Source: WTFV01 sp965200895
GTDB taxonomy: Bacteria > Acidobacteriota > Vicinamibacteria > Vicinamibacterales > UBA8438
Assembly (NCBI GenBank): GCA_965200895.1
Contig: CBDAVM010000002.1
Coordinates: 682,001-746,000, forward strand
Direction: 5' to 3'
Length of the DNA: 64,000 nt
The position numbers and the translations under genes are program-made. Positions 44,454 through 52,333 of this stretch are shown piece after piece. The notes under the pieces were generated by a model. That model searched no databases. It was not told the DNA's origin and saw only the letters and a list, made by a program, of their open reading frames with translations. Positions within the stretch are counted from its first letter, which is position 1; every line of letters begins with the position of its first letter.

Positions 44454-44873
44454 TCATGCGCACAGCAGCGCGACGACCGCCGCCGCGAACGCGCGCAGGT
44501 CCCCCAGGTTCTCCTGCATCACGGCATGCACCCGACGGTAGTCGACCTCCCAGTAGACGTGCACCAACAGGTTGCGGAACTTCGCCATGCTCTGCAGCCG
44601 CTCGGTGAGATCTGGTGCGACGATGCCCGCCTCGCCAAGCAGCCCGAAACAACCCGCATAGTCGGCCGGCGTGGTGCGCAGGCGGCGCGACGCCACGTGA
44701 TAACAGAGCGCGAGCGCGGCCTCGATGGCGAACAGGAGGCGATAGGACGCGATGTCCTGCGCGTCGCGATCGGCCAGGAAATCCGCAAGGGGAACCCCGG
44801 CCAGCGTCTCCAGCCGCTGCACCGAGTCCTCGATCTCCGCGCACCGGGCGCGGATCAGGTCCGGGTTGAGCAT
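44454..44873 (-). CDS. HepT-type HEPN RNase toxin
   Basis: A 139-residue all-helical DUF86/HEPN protein. The catalytic RNase motif RxxxxHxY is RNLLVHVY (Arg100, His105, Tyr107), followed by the typical YRRVHAVMQENLGDLRAFA. HepT toxins cleave RNA and are silenced by AMP addition from the partner MntA. The ATG overlaps the TGA of the antitoxin (TGATG), so the two are coupled. The start at 44873 was chosen for this overlap; a longer upstream frame lies inside the antitoxin gene. Confidence 0.85.
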   Translation of the reverse strand: MLNPDLIRARCAEIEDSVQRLETLAGVPLADFLADRDAQDIASYRLLFAIEAALALCYHVASRRLRTTPADYAGCFGLLGEAGIVAPDLTERLQSMAKFRNLLVHVYWEVDYRRVHAVMQENLGDLRAFAAAVVALLCA

Positions 44874-45289
44874 CACGCGCGGTATGCCTCGATGGTGGCC
44901 CGGCGCAGCAACGGCTCCATGTCCAGGTATGCGCGGACCGTCCGCTCCATCAGATCGGACAGGCACTCGTCGTTCCGGCTGAGCAGCAGACGCCCCTCCC
45001 GAAAGACATGGAACAGGAAGGTGACCGGGGCGTCGTTGAGCACGCGCACATCGACCGGGAATCCGGTGGCGCGATCGAGTCGCAGACCCAGATCCAGGGC
45101 CCGTCGGAACCGCACGTCCGCGGCCCCGTTCAGGTGGACGCCGATGTCGACGTCGTGGAAGCCGCCGCCACCGAGATACGAGCCGTGGAGCCAGGCGAAC
45201 TCCAGGTCCGGTTCGATTGCCAGCGCCGCGACGAGCGTTCGCGTCATGCGCTCGCGTTCAGCGGGCTCCACGCGATACAGACGCCGCAT
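44873..45289 (-). CDS. MntA-type nucleotidyltransferase antitoxin
   Basis: A 138-residue minimal nucleotidyltransferase. The active-site signature is HGSYLGGGGFHDVDIGV: Gly36-Ser37 and Asp46-x-Asp48, with 8 residues between Ser and Asp where the classic MntA pattern has 10. It is expected to AMPylate the HepT tyrosine. As first gene of the pair it would be made slightly before the toxin. Confidence 0.82.
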   Translation of the reverse strand: MRRLYRVEPAERERMTRTLVAALAIEPDLEFAWLHGSYLGGGGFHDVDIGVHLNGAADVRFRRALDLGLRLDRATGFPVDVRVLNDAPVTFLFHVFREGRLLLSRNDECLSDLMERTVRAYLDMEPLLRRATIEAYRA

Positions 45290-45404
45290 GGCATCCTTCC
45301 TTCCGAACGCCGGAGAGAGCGAGAGCGGCACGGGTGCGCGCGCAACACCGTCATGTCGCGCGCACCCGGCACGCGTCCGGGACAAACGTCCACGCCGCGG
45401 GCTC

Positions 45405-46190
45405 CTACCGCGGATACCAGTCGCCGTCGCGCACCTCGATCGGCGCACCTTCGAGGGCGTCCCGCAAGGCCTGGATCGTGCCGGCGATCTGCTCGGTGTT
45501 GTCCGGGCGGGGCAGCTCGCGGTTGCCGAACCAGCGCGCGGTGGCGTTGTCGTAGTGGATGAGGTAGACCACCTCCGGCCCGAACGTCTTGACGCACTCG
45601 GCGACCGGGATCGGGCGCATGCGGTCCACCGGCAGGTTCATCGGCATGAACGCCACGTCGATGCCCTCGAGGGCCTGGATCTCGGGCACGCACTCCCCGA
45701 CCCCGGAGAAGAACAGGCGCTTGCCGCCGAGCGTGATGACGTAGCCGTTCGCCTCCCCCTGCGGGTGCCATGGCTGGCCGGGGGTCATGTCGTAGGCCGG
45801 CACCGCCTCCACCGGCACGCCGGCGAAGACGCCCTTCTCGCCGTTGGCGAGGACCTCGCCGTCACCGAACGCCGCATGGGCGGATGCGGTGAGAACGACC
45901 GGGGCGCCGGGCTTGCGGAGCCGCTCGATGGCCGCCGGATCGAGGTGGTGCGCCGGATCATCGGTCACCAGCACGAGATCCGCGGGCTTCGCCGCGGACA
46001 GGTCGCCTGCGCTCCACGGATCGATGTGCACGACCGTGCCGGCGTGCTCGATCTGCACGCTCGAATGGAGGATCGGCGTGATGACGACATCGCCGCCCTC
46101 GGCCGGGATCCGGTCGGACGACTGCGCCGCGGCCGGAACGGCGCTCGCCAGCAACGCCGCCGTGAACGCCGCGAACAGGGACTGACGCAT
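45405..46190 (-). CDS. Secreted metallo-beta-lactamase-fold protein with altered metal site
   Basis: 261 residues with a signal peptide (about 1-22). The UlaG-like MBL fold is recognisable from LHSSVQIEHAGTVVHIDPW, LFFSGVGECVPEIQAL and VVYLIHYDN. The usual HxHxDH metal motif reads TDDPAHHLD (residues 76-84), with both leading histidines replaced, so classical dinuclear zinc hydrolysis is doubtful. Either the metal site is rebuilt or the protein is non-catalytic. It is divergent from tctC. Confidence 0.7.
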   Translation of the reverse strand: MRQSLFAAFTAALLASAVPAAAQSSDRIPAEGGDVVITPILHSSVQIEHAGTVVHIDPWSAGDLSAAKPADLVLVTDDPAHHLDPAAIERLRKPGAPVVLTASAHAAFGDGEVLANGEKGVFAGVPVEAVPAYDMTPGQPWHPQGEANGYVITLGGKRLFFSGVGECVPEIQALEGIDVAFMPMNLPVDRMRPIPVAECVKTFGPEVVYLIHYDNATARWFGNRELPRPDNTEQIAGTIQALRDALEGAPIEVRDGDWYPR

Positions 46191-46500
46191 GGTGGACCTG
46201 CCTTCTCGAAGTTCCTCGGCGCCCGGACTCCGCGGCGTGGGCCGCGCGGACCGGGATGGCCGCCGGAGGCGCCGGCTGGACCGGCGGGATTGGATGTCGC
46301 GCTTGTCCGTCACGCCCGCCATGCTACGACCGCCGCGGCGCGCGGTCAATTCCGGGGCCGCGCCCCGCACCGCCGCCGACGGTCCGCTTCGGCGCCGCCG
46401 ACGGCCCCGGAGACTGCAAGGGCAGGGCGGAGCGCGCCGTGCGTGACGCAGGCCAACGGATCGCGGTACGCTGATGGCTCGAACCGGAGCGCGATCCCCC
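46191..46500. other. 310-nt divergent spacer, MBL gene / tctC
   Basis: No gene is supported. It is very GC-rich, with open frames of Arg/Ala-rich shadow composition. Promoters for both flanking genes should lie here, but none matches consensus well. Confidence 0.5.
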
Positions 46501-47511
46501 ATGCCATCGAACACGACCATCGCCGACCTGCTCCTCGTACTCGTCGCAGTCGGCTGCGGCGCCGGCCCGGCCGCCGAACGCCCCGCCGCGGCGCTGCCGC
46601 CGACCGCCGCCGGATTCCCCGACGGCCCGCTCACCCTGATCGCGCCCGCCAACCCCGGCGGCGGCTGGGACCAGACCGCGCGCCAGATCCAGCAGGTGTG
46701 GACCACGACCGGGATTCCCGGCGTCCCGGTGGAGGTCGTCAACCGCGGCGGGGCCGGGGGCACCATCGGGCTGGCCGACCTGGTCACCCGCCACCGCGGC
46801 GACCCGCACAACCTGATGGTGTTCGGGCAGGTGATGCTCGGCTCCATCCGCACCAACGCGAGCCCGGTATCCCTCGAGCAGACGGCGCCGCTGGCCCGCT
46901 TGCTGAACGAGTACGAGGTGATCACCGTGCCGGCCGACTCGCCCTACGACACGCTCGACGCGCTGCTCGACGACTTCCGCCGCGACCCCGCGGCGGTGAG
47001 CTGGGCGGGCGGATCGGCGGGCGGCATCGACCACATTCTGGCGGGGCTCATCGCCCGGGCGGCCGGCGTCGACCCGCGGCGGGTGAACTACATCGCCTAC
47101 GCCGGGGGCGGCGAGGCGGCCGCCGCGGTGATGGGCGGGCACGTCAGCGCGGGCGTCTCCGGCGTCGGGGAGTGGAAGGCGCACACCGAGTCGGGGCGGA
47201 TGCGGGCGCTCGCGGTCTCGGCGCCGGAGCGGGTCGGCGACAGCGGCACGCCGACCCTGCGCGAGAGCGGCCTCGACGTGGTGCTGTCCAACTGGCGCGG
47301 CATCGCCGCCCCGCCCGGCACGGACGACGAGACGCGGGAGTGGCTGATCACGGCCCTGGAGGGCATGCGCGAGTCCGAAGCGTGGCAGCGGATCCTCCGC
47401 ACCAACGAGTGGGAAGACAGCTTCCTGCCGGGTGCGGCGTTCGAGGCGTTTCTGCGGGACGAGGTTGCCACCGTCGATGCGACGCTGCGCGCCATCGGCC
47501 TGATTCGCTGA
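46501..47511 (+). CDS. Tripartite tricarboxylate transporter substrate-binding protein TctC
   Basis: 336 residues. A lipoprotein-type signal ends LVAVGCGAG. The TctC/Bug family is clear from LIAPANPGGGWDQTARQIQ, VEVVNRGGAGG, WAGGSAGGIDHI and NWRGIAAPPGT. It binds a carboxylate in the periplasm for TctAB. The ATG at 46501 gives a normal signal; 46474 is an alternative. Its partners tctB and tctA lie 1.5 kb downstream, separated by integrase and nuclease debris. Confidence 0.88.
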   Translation: MPSNTTIADLLLVLVAVGCGAGPAAERPAAALPPTAAGFPDGPLTLIAPANPGGGWDQTARQIQQVWTTTGIPGVPVEVVNRGGAGGTIGLADLVTRHRGDPHNLMVFGQVMLGSIRTNASPVSLEQTAPLARLLNEYEVITVPADSPYDTLDALLDDFRRDPAAVSWAGGSAGGIDHILAGLIARAAGVDPRRVNYIAYAGGGEAAAAVMGGHVSAGVSGVGEWKAHTESGRMRALAVSAPERVGDSGTPTLRESGLDVVLSNWRGIAAPPGTDDETREWLITALEGMRESEAWQRILRTNEWEDSFLPGAAFEAFLRDEVATVDATLRAIGLIR

Positions 47512-47645
47512 CTCGTGAATCACTGAGAACAAACGGTTTGCGGCCTTGTTACCGATACGCTGGCGCCTCCGGCAGAAACGGATTGTTGGTCCGATTGTAG
47601 GAACGGTTCCCGGCCCCGTTCGTGGGAATGCCGTGGGAACAACCG

Positions 47646-47939
47646 TCAGCAGAAGCCGTCGCCGTCGGCGAGCGGCCAGACGTACTCCGCCCAGTGCTGC
47701 ATGTGCTCGCGCCGCGCCACGAAGACGTCCGAGCGCGCATACGCCCGCACCGTCTGGTCCGTCGGAACGTGCGCCAGAACCGCCTCGGCAATCTCGACCG
47801 ACACCTGCGTGCGCTCCATCGCCCAGACCCGATACGTCGACCGGAACCCGTGCACCATCACCTTCCGGCCGCGGTCGTCCCTGCCACCGTACCACGTCTT
47901 CCGAAACGTCAGGTCGCCCGCTCCACGGAAATCGTCCAC
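47646..47939 (-). pseudogene. P4-type tyrosine integrase, C-terminal fragment
   Basis: 97 codons. The strongly conserved end of a DUF4102/P4-family integrase is present: VHGFRSTYRVWAMERTQ (catalytic HxxR), EIAEAVLAHV, the tyrosine region VRAYARSDVF and REHMQHWAEYV. The N-terminal arm-binding and core-binding domains and the first catalytic Arg are missing, so the gene is a remnant of an integrated element. The 10-nt core CCGTGGGAAC shared with the 21-bp repeats lies 5 nt beyond its stop. Confidence 0.8.
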
Positions 47940-47943
47940 CCAC

Positions 47944-48345
47944 CCTGCTCGTGACGGTCTGCGACGACTATCTCGACCGCCGCCACGACGACGTCAACCG
48001 GCGCCGCATCGCGTCCGGCGAGCCGTGGATGCTGCTGGCCCCGCGGGGTGAGCGGCCGCTCGTCGGACCGGTCTTCTCGGCCGGCGGAGCAGGGACCGTG
48101 CTGGGCCTGTCTCGCCCATCGCCTGCGCGGTCACCGGGAGATCCACGAGTTCGTGCGCAGGCTCGCCGGCGACGACCGCGCGCCGGCGCCGCGGGTGGCC
48201 GAGCCGGTCGTCGTGGACGCCGTGTACGACCTGGCCGCAGCCGAGATCGCCAAGTGGCTGGTCCTCGACGCGCTGGCGCCGCTGCAGGCAGTGAGCGCCT
48301 CCGGCTGTACGAAACCTTCATCCAACCGGCCGCCGCGCGATTGAG
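47944..48345 (+). pseudogene. TOMM leader-peptide-binding (ocin_ThiF-like) protein, frameshifted fragment
   Basis: Two frames joined near 48091-48096 reproduce the core of the ThiF-like cyclodehydratase partner of azole-peptide (TOMM) synthesis: LVTVCDDYLDRRHDDVNRRR, then GEPWMLLAPRGERPLVGPVF in the first frame, and PCWACLAHRLRGHREIHEFV plus YDLAAAEIAKWLVLDAL in the second. The CxxC zinc motif is in the second part. The N-terminus and any YcaO domain are missing. It is a dead relic lying next to the integrase tail. Confidence 0.65.
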
Positions 48346-48351
48346 CAAAGC

Positions 48352-48795
48352 CAATCCGCCACCGACCTGCCGCGCGTGGTATCGTCGCTCGACGGGCTGC
48401 TCGGCCGACGACCCGGCAACGACGAACTCAGGAACACGTTCCGGATCTGGATCGAGTAGCTTGCAGGACGGCTGTCCCCGGACCAGCCGCTCCCGCCCTC
48501 AGCAACGTTAGGAGAACTGAAAATGACCATCGAGGAACGCCTCGCCGAGTGGCCCAAACAGTACATCGCGCAAGGTCGCGCCGAAGGCCGCGCCGAAGGT
48601 CAGCTCAACACTCTCTGTCAACTGGCTACAGCCAAGTTCGGTGCCGCCGCCGGGCAACCGACAGGCGAAGCGCTGGCCCCGCTGACCGACACCCACGCCC
48701 TCGACACCGCAGGCCGGCACCTGCTCACAGCTACCTCGCTCGACGACTTCCTCGCCCGTATCCGCTCCATCCCATCCCACAAGGCAACGCCGTAG
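48352..48795 (+). pseudogene. Rpn/PDDEXK-type transposase-like nuclease, C-terminal part with in-frame amber
   Basis: A continuous frame from about 48352 to 48795 is broken only by TAG at 48457-48459. The translation before the stop (DELRNTFRIWIE) and after it (LSPDQPLPPSATLGELK, then MTIEERLAEWPKQYIAQGRA) matches the end of Rpn-family recombination-promoting nucleases, including the EGRAEG repeat and the C-terminal DUF4351-like helix pair. The N-terminal nuclease domain is absent. An ATG at 48523 would give a 90-residue product, which may still be expressed. Confidence 0.6.
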
Positions 48796-49045
48796 CGCCG
48801 GGGGGCTCCGCCCCCGTGCTACACGGCCGGGCCAGCCCGCCACCCGCCCGCAAATCACGCCCCTTCAGCCGCCCGCACCGCCCGTTCCACGGGTGCGATC
48901 TTGTACAGTGCGTCGTGATCAACCGCCGGTCGAAGTAGGATCATCCGTGGGAACGAAACGGACACGACGCCGTAAGCCATTGTGTTTACAGGACTTACGT
49001 CAGGGTCAGACGCACCACTGAACGCGCCGCGCCGGATCGAGGAAC
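48796..49045. other. Right edge of debris before tctB
   Basis: About 250 nt with no supported gene; it includes the second 21-bp repeat. The upstream control region of the original tctC-tctB junction has probably been lost or displaced here. Confidence 0.4.
48938..48958 (+). repeat. 21-bp dispersed repeat, copy 2
   Basis: Identical to 36974-36994. It marks the right end of the integrase/TOMM/Rpn debris, about 90 nt before tctB. Confidence 0.8.
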
Positions 49046-49600
49046 ATGCCGATGGCCCGGCGGCAGGCGGCGGCCGACGCGCGTCCCGGAAATCGGGCCG
49101 GAGGCGAGGAACGCAGCCTCGGGACCGGCCTCGCAGCCGCCGGCGCCATCTACCTCGCAGCCGCCTTTCTGATCCCGGAGCCCGAGGGGCGCTACGCCGC
49201 CGTCGGACCACGCGTGTTTCCGATCGGCATCGGCATCACCCTGATGGCGGTCGCACTGTGGATCGCGTTCCGCCGGAAGGGGAGCAGCGGATCCCCACCG
49301 CTCCCCGGAGCCTCGGCCGCGCACGGAACCTCCGCGGCCGGCGCTCCCGCAACGCCCCCCGCCGACTGGCGCGCCGCGGCGCCGACCGCGCTCCTCTTCC
49401 TCGTCTACATCGTCGTGCTCGAGCCGCTGGGCTACCTGCCCGCGACCACCGCGTTCATCACCCTCGAATCCCGCCTGCTGGGCAGCCGGCGGTGGGGCCG
49501 CGACCTGCTCGCCGGTCTGGTGGTCGCGGTGTCCGTCCATGCGCTGTTCAGCCTGCTGCTCGGACTCCGGCTGCCGGCGGGCCTCCTCGGCGGACGCTGA
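49046..49600 (+). CDS. Tripartite tricarboxylate transporter small membrane subunit TctB
   Basis: 184 residues with four hydrophobic segments (about 25-43, 53-75, 110-130 and 150-178). It has the TctB pattern GPRVFPIGIGITLMAVALWI and a Gly/Ala/Pro-rich cytoplasmic loop (about 78-108). Two ATGs, 49046 and 49052, are possible starts. tctA begins one base after the stop, so the two are coupled. Confidence 0.82.
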   Translation: MPMARRQAAADARPGNRAGGEERSLGTGLAAAGAIYLAAAFLIPEPEGRYAAVGPRVFPIGIGITLMAVALWIAFRRKGSSGSPPLPGASAAHGTSAAGAPATPPADWRAAAPTALLFLVYIVVLEPLGYLPATTAFITLESRLLGSRRWGRDLLAGLVVAVSVHALFSLLLGLRLPAGLLGGR

Positions 49601-49601
49601 C

Positions 49602-51233
49602 ATGGGCGCCCTGGCGCAGCTCGGCGACAACCTCGCGGTGGGCTTCGGCGCCGCGCTCGCGCCGGTCAACCTGCTGCTCGGCGTCATCGGCGTGACCCTG
49701 GGCACAGCCGTGGGCGTGCTGCCCGGCATCGGGCCAGCGCTGGCCATCTCCATGCTGTTGCCGCTCACCTTCGGCATCGACCCGGTCGGCGCGTTCATCC
49801 TGTTCGGCGGCCTCTACTACGGCGCGATGTACGGCGGCTCGACGACCTCGATCCTGGTGCGCATGCCGGGTGAGGCGTCGAGCGTCATGACGGCGGTCGA
49901 CGGCTACTGCATGACGCAACGGGGGCGCGGGGGCGCGGCGCTGGCGACAGCGGCCATCGGTTCGTTCATCGCCGGCACGTTCGCCACGCTGATGCTGATG
50001 ACCACTGCGCCGCTGCTCGTCGAGGTGGCGCTCACCTTCGGCCCGGCCGAGTACTTCGCCCTGATGGTGTTCGCGCTCACGGCGCTGGCGGGCCTGTCGC
50101 AGGGGTCGCCGGCCCGCGGGCTGGCCGCGGCGCTGATCGGGCTCGCGCTGGGAACGGTGGGCATCGACGTCCAGACCGGGCAGGCGCGCTTCACGTTCGG
50201 GATGGCGGGACTGCTCGGCGGCCTGAACATCGTCGTGGTCACCGTCGGCCTGTTCGCCGTCGGCGAGGTGTTCTGGTACGCGGCCACACGGGCGCGGCAG
50301 TCGGGCCCGGCGTCGCCGGAGAGGCGGCGCGCGTCTCGCCGTCCGTCAGCGCGGCCGTCGGCCGACGCCCCGACGGATACCGCGAACGGCGGCAACCGGA
50401 ACGGCTCCGCGAGCGCCGAGCCGCGCCGGTCGGTCGGCGGCCCGGTGCGCCTGACCCGCGCGGAGTGGCGGCGGTCGTGGCCGGCCTGGATCCGCGGCAC
50501 GCTGATCGGCTTCTCCTGCGGCGTGCTGCCGGGGGCGGGCGCCACCGTGGCGAGCTTCCTGGCCTACGACGCCGAGCGGCGCGCGTCGAAGACGCCGGAG
50601 GCGTTCGGGAACGGCGCCATCGAGGGCGTCGCCGGCCCGGAGGCCGCCAACAACGCCAGTGCGGGCGGCAGCCTGGTGCCGCTGCTGGCTCTCGGCATCC
50701 CCGGCTCGGGCGCCACCGCCGTCATGCTCGCCGCCTTCCAGATGTACGGCCTGCAACCGGGACCGCTGCTGTTCACGCAGGATGCGGCGCTCGTCTGGGG
50801 CCTGATCGCCAGCCTCTACGTCTCCAACACCCTGCTGCTGATCCTGAACCTGCCCCTCATCCGCATCTGGGTGCAGCTTCTCCGCGTGCCGACGCCGCTG
50901 CTTTTCGCCGCGGTGCTCGCCTTCGCCACCCTCGGCGTCTACACCCTGAACAACAGCCTCTTCGACGTGGGGCTGGTCTACGCGCTCGGCCTGCTCGCCT
51001 GCGTGATGCGGCGCCACGGGTTGCCGCTCGCCCCGACGGTGCTGGCGGTGGTCCTCGGCCCGCTGCTCGAGCAGGCGTTCCGAAGGGCGATGGCGATCGC
51101 CGGCGGCGACGCGACCGTCTTCCTCACTCGTCCCCTCTCGGCGGCCCTGCTGCTGCTGGCCGTGCTGGCCGTGGCGGCGCCCGTCCTGGCGCGGCGGCGG
51201 GCGGGCGGCGGACGGGCTCCGGGGCATGGTTGA
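49602..51233 (+). CDS. Tripartite tricarboxylate transporter large membrane subunit TctA
   Basis: 543 residues and about 11-12 membrane helices. The two conserved TctA signatures are present: GVLPGIGPALAISMLLPLTF near the N-terminus and GVLPGAGATVASFLAYDAER in the second half, plus YYGAMYGGSTTSIL and GIPGSGATAVMLAAF. A basic, Ser/Pro-rich cytoplasmic insert (about 230-285) is longer than usual. With TctC and TctB it forms a secondary carboxylate importer. Confidence 0.92.
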   Translation: MGALAQLGDNLAVGFGAALAPVNLLLGVIGVTLGTAVGVLPGIGPALAISMLLPLTFGIDPVGAFILFGGLYYGAMYGGSTTSILVRMPGEASSVMTAVDGYCMTQRGRGGAALATAAIGSFIAGTFATLMLMTTAPLLVEVALTFGPAEYFALMVFALTALAGLSQGSPARGLAAALIGLALGTVGIDVQTGQARFTFGMAGLLGGLNIVVVTVGLFAVGEVFWYAATRARQSGPASPERRRASRRPSARPSADAPTDTANGGNRNGSASAEPRRSVGGPVRLTRAEWRRSWPAWIRGTLIGFSCGVLPGAGATVASFLAYDAERRASKTPEAFGNGAIEGVAGPEAANNASAGGSLVPLLALGIPGSGATAVMLAAFQMYGLQPGPLLFTQDAALVWGLIASLYVSNTLLLILNLPLIRIWVQLLRVPTPLLFAAVLAFATLGVYTLNNSLFDVGLVYALGLLACVMRRHGLPLAPTVLAVVLGPLLEQAFRRAMAIAGGDATVFLTRPLSAALLLLAVLAVAAPVLARRRAGGGRAPGHG

Positions 51234-51375
51234 CATGCAGGTGGCGGCACCGTTCTCGGCAGGCTCGGCTGCTCCTGAAGCAGACCGGGCCGACGTGATC
51301 CGCAGAGCCGGCGCGCGTCCCGATCTGTCGCCCCGACGACGGCCACGAACGCTACGAACAACGAGGGACGATGCC

Positions 51376-51789
51376 ATGCACCTGTCGGACGTGAACTTCC
51401 CTGCTGTCCTCCTCGCGACCGTGCTCACCTTCGGCCTCGGCGCGCTGTGGTACTCGCCGCTGCTGTTCGCGAAGGCGTGGATGGCCGGGCACGGCTACAC
51501 CGAAGCGGACATCAGGAAGATGCAGGCCGGCATGGGACCGACCTACGCCATCTCGTTCGTCTGCTGGCTGGTGATGGCCACCATGCTGGCGCTGATCGCT
51601 CCCCACTTCGGCGACGGCGTCCACACGATCTTCGGGGTCGGCCTGCACCTGTGGCTGGGATTTTCCGCCACCGTCGGGCTGACCGCCAACCGCTTCTCGA
51701 ACAAGCCGCTCCGCGTCTGGCTCATCGACGCGGGGTACCAGGTGGCTTCCATCGCCGTCATGTCGGTGGTGCTGGGGCTGTGGCCGTAG
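51376..51789 (+). CDS. DUF1761 membrane protein
   Basis: 137 residues with four helices. It matches DUF1761: LATVLTFGLGALWYSPLLFAKAW, FVCWLVMATMLALI and the C-terminal WLIDAGYQVASIAVMSVVLGLW. Function unknown. The ATG at 51376 follows a GAGGGACG sequence. Confidence 0.75.
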   Translation: MHLSDVNFPAVLLATVLTFGLGALWYSPLLFAKAWMAGHGYTEADIRKMQAGMGPTYAISFVCWLVMATMLALIAPHFGDGVHTIFGVGLHLWLGFSATVGLTANRFSNKPLRVWLIDAGYQVASIAVMSVVLGLWP

Positions 51790-51917
51790 CGCCGGGATGG
51801 AGCCGGCTGCACCGATGCCGGCGCCCGCGGGCGCCGGACCGGATGCACGGGCGTTGGCCGCCCCGACTGCCGCACCACCGCCAGACGCGCGCACGGCAAC
51901 GATGGCGATGTCTCCGC
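51790..51917. other. Spacer before the PhoX remnant
   Basis: GC-rich, no supported gene. Confidence 0.4.
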
Positions 51918-52333
51918 TCAACAGCGGATGACCCCACACCAGAACATCGCCTCCCGTGACGGCGCGGCATCGAATCCGGCCACCGGATCCGGCACGACGA
52001 GTTGGACCCGCTCACCCGTCCGCCCGCGCCCGATTCCGGCCGGGCTGTCCGCCGACCGACCGTACGCGGCAGCCACGGCCGACACCGGCCTAAAACGGGT
52101 AGCCCGGAAGCCGCGGCGCTCCGGGCTTCCAGCGTCGTACACCGTGCCGGTTTCAGTATCGAACTCGATGGTCGTCGTGCCACCCCGCCGATCTCGTCGT
52201 ACGACGGGCGGTCGGCGAACGCCCCGCTGCTACGCACTTCGTGGTTGCGAATAAGCCGCATGCGGCTGCCGCCGGCCGCGAACGCGGCCATGCCGTTATG
52301 CGCGGGCGGCGTCGGCTCCGACAGCTCTTTCAT
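51918..52333 (-). pseudogene. PhoX/DUF839-type phosphatase, frameshifted fragment
   Basis: Two minus-strand frames together match the N-terminal part of PhoX-family phosphatases: PAHNGMAAFAAGGSRMRLIRNHEV and PSYDEIGG in one, then GGTTTIEFDTETGTVYDAG in the other. The switch is near the GGCGGGGTGGCACG run around 52180-52195. The rest of the family (normally over 400 residues) is missing. Its first ATG overlaps the stop of the ferredoxin-like gene, an end-to-start fusion produced by the rearrangement. Confidence 0.55.
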
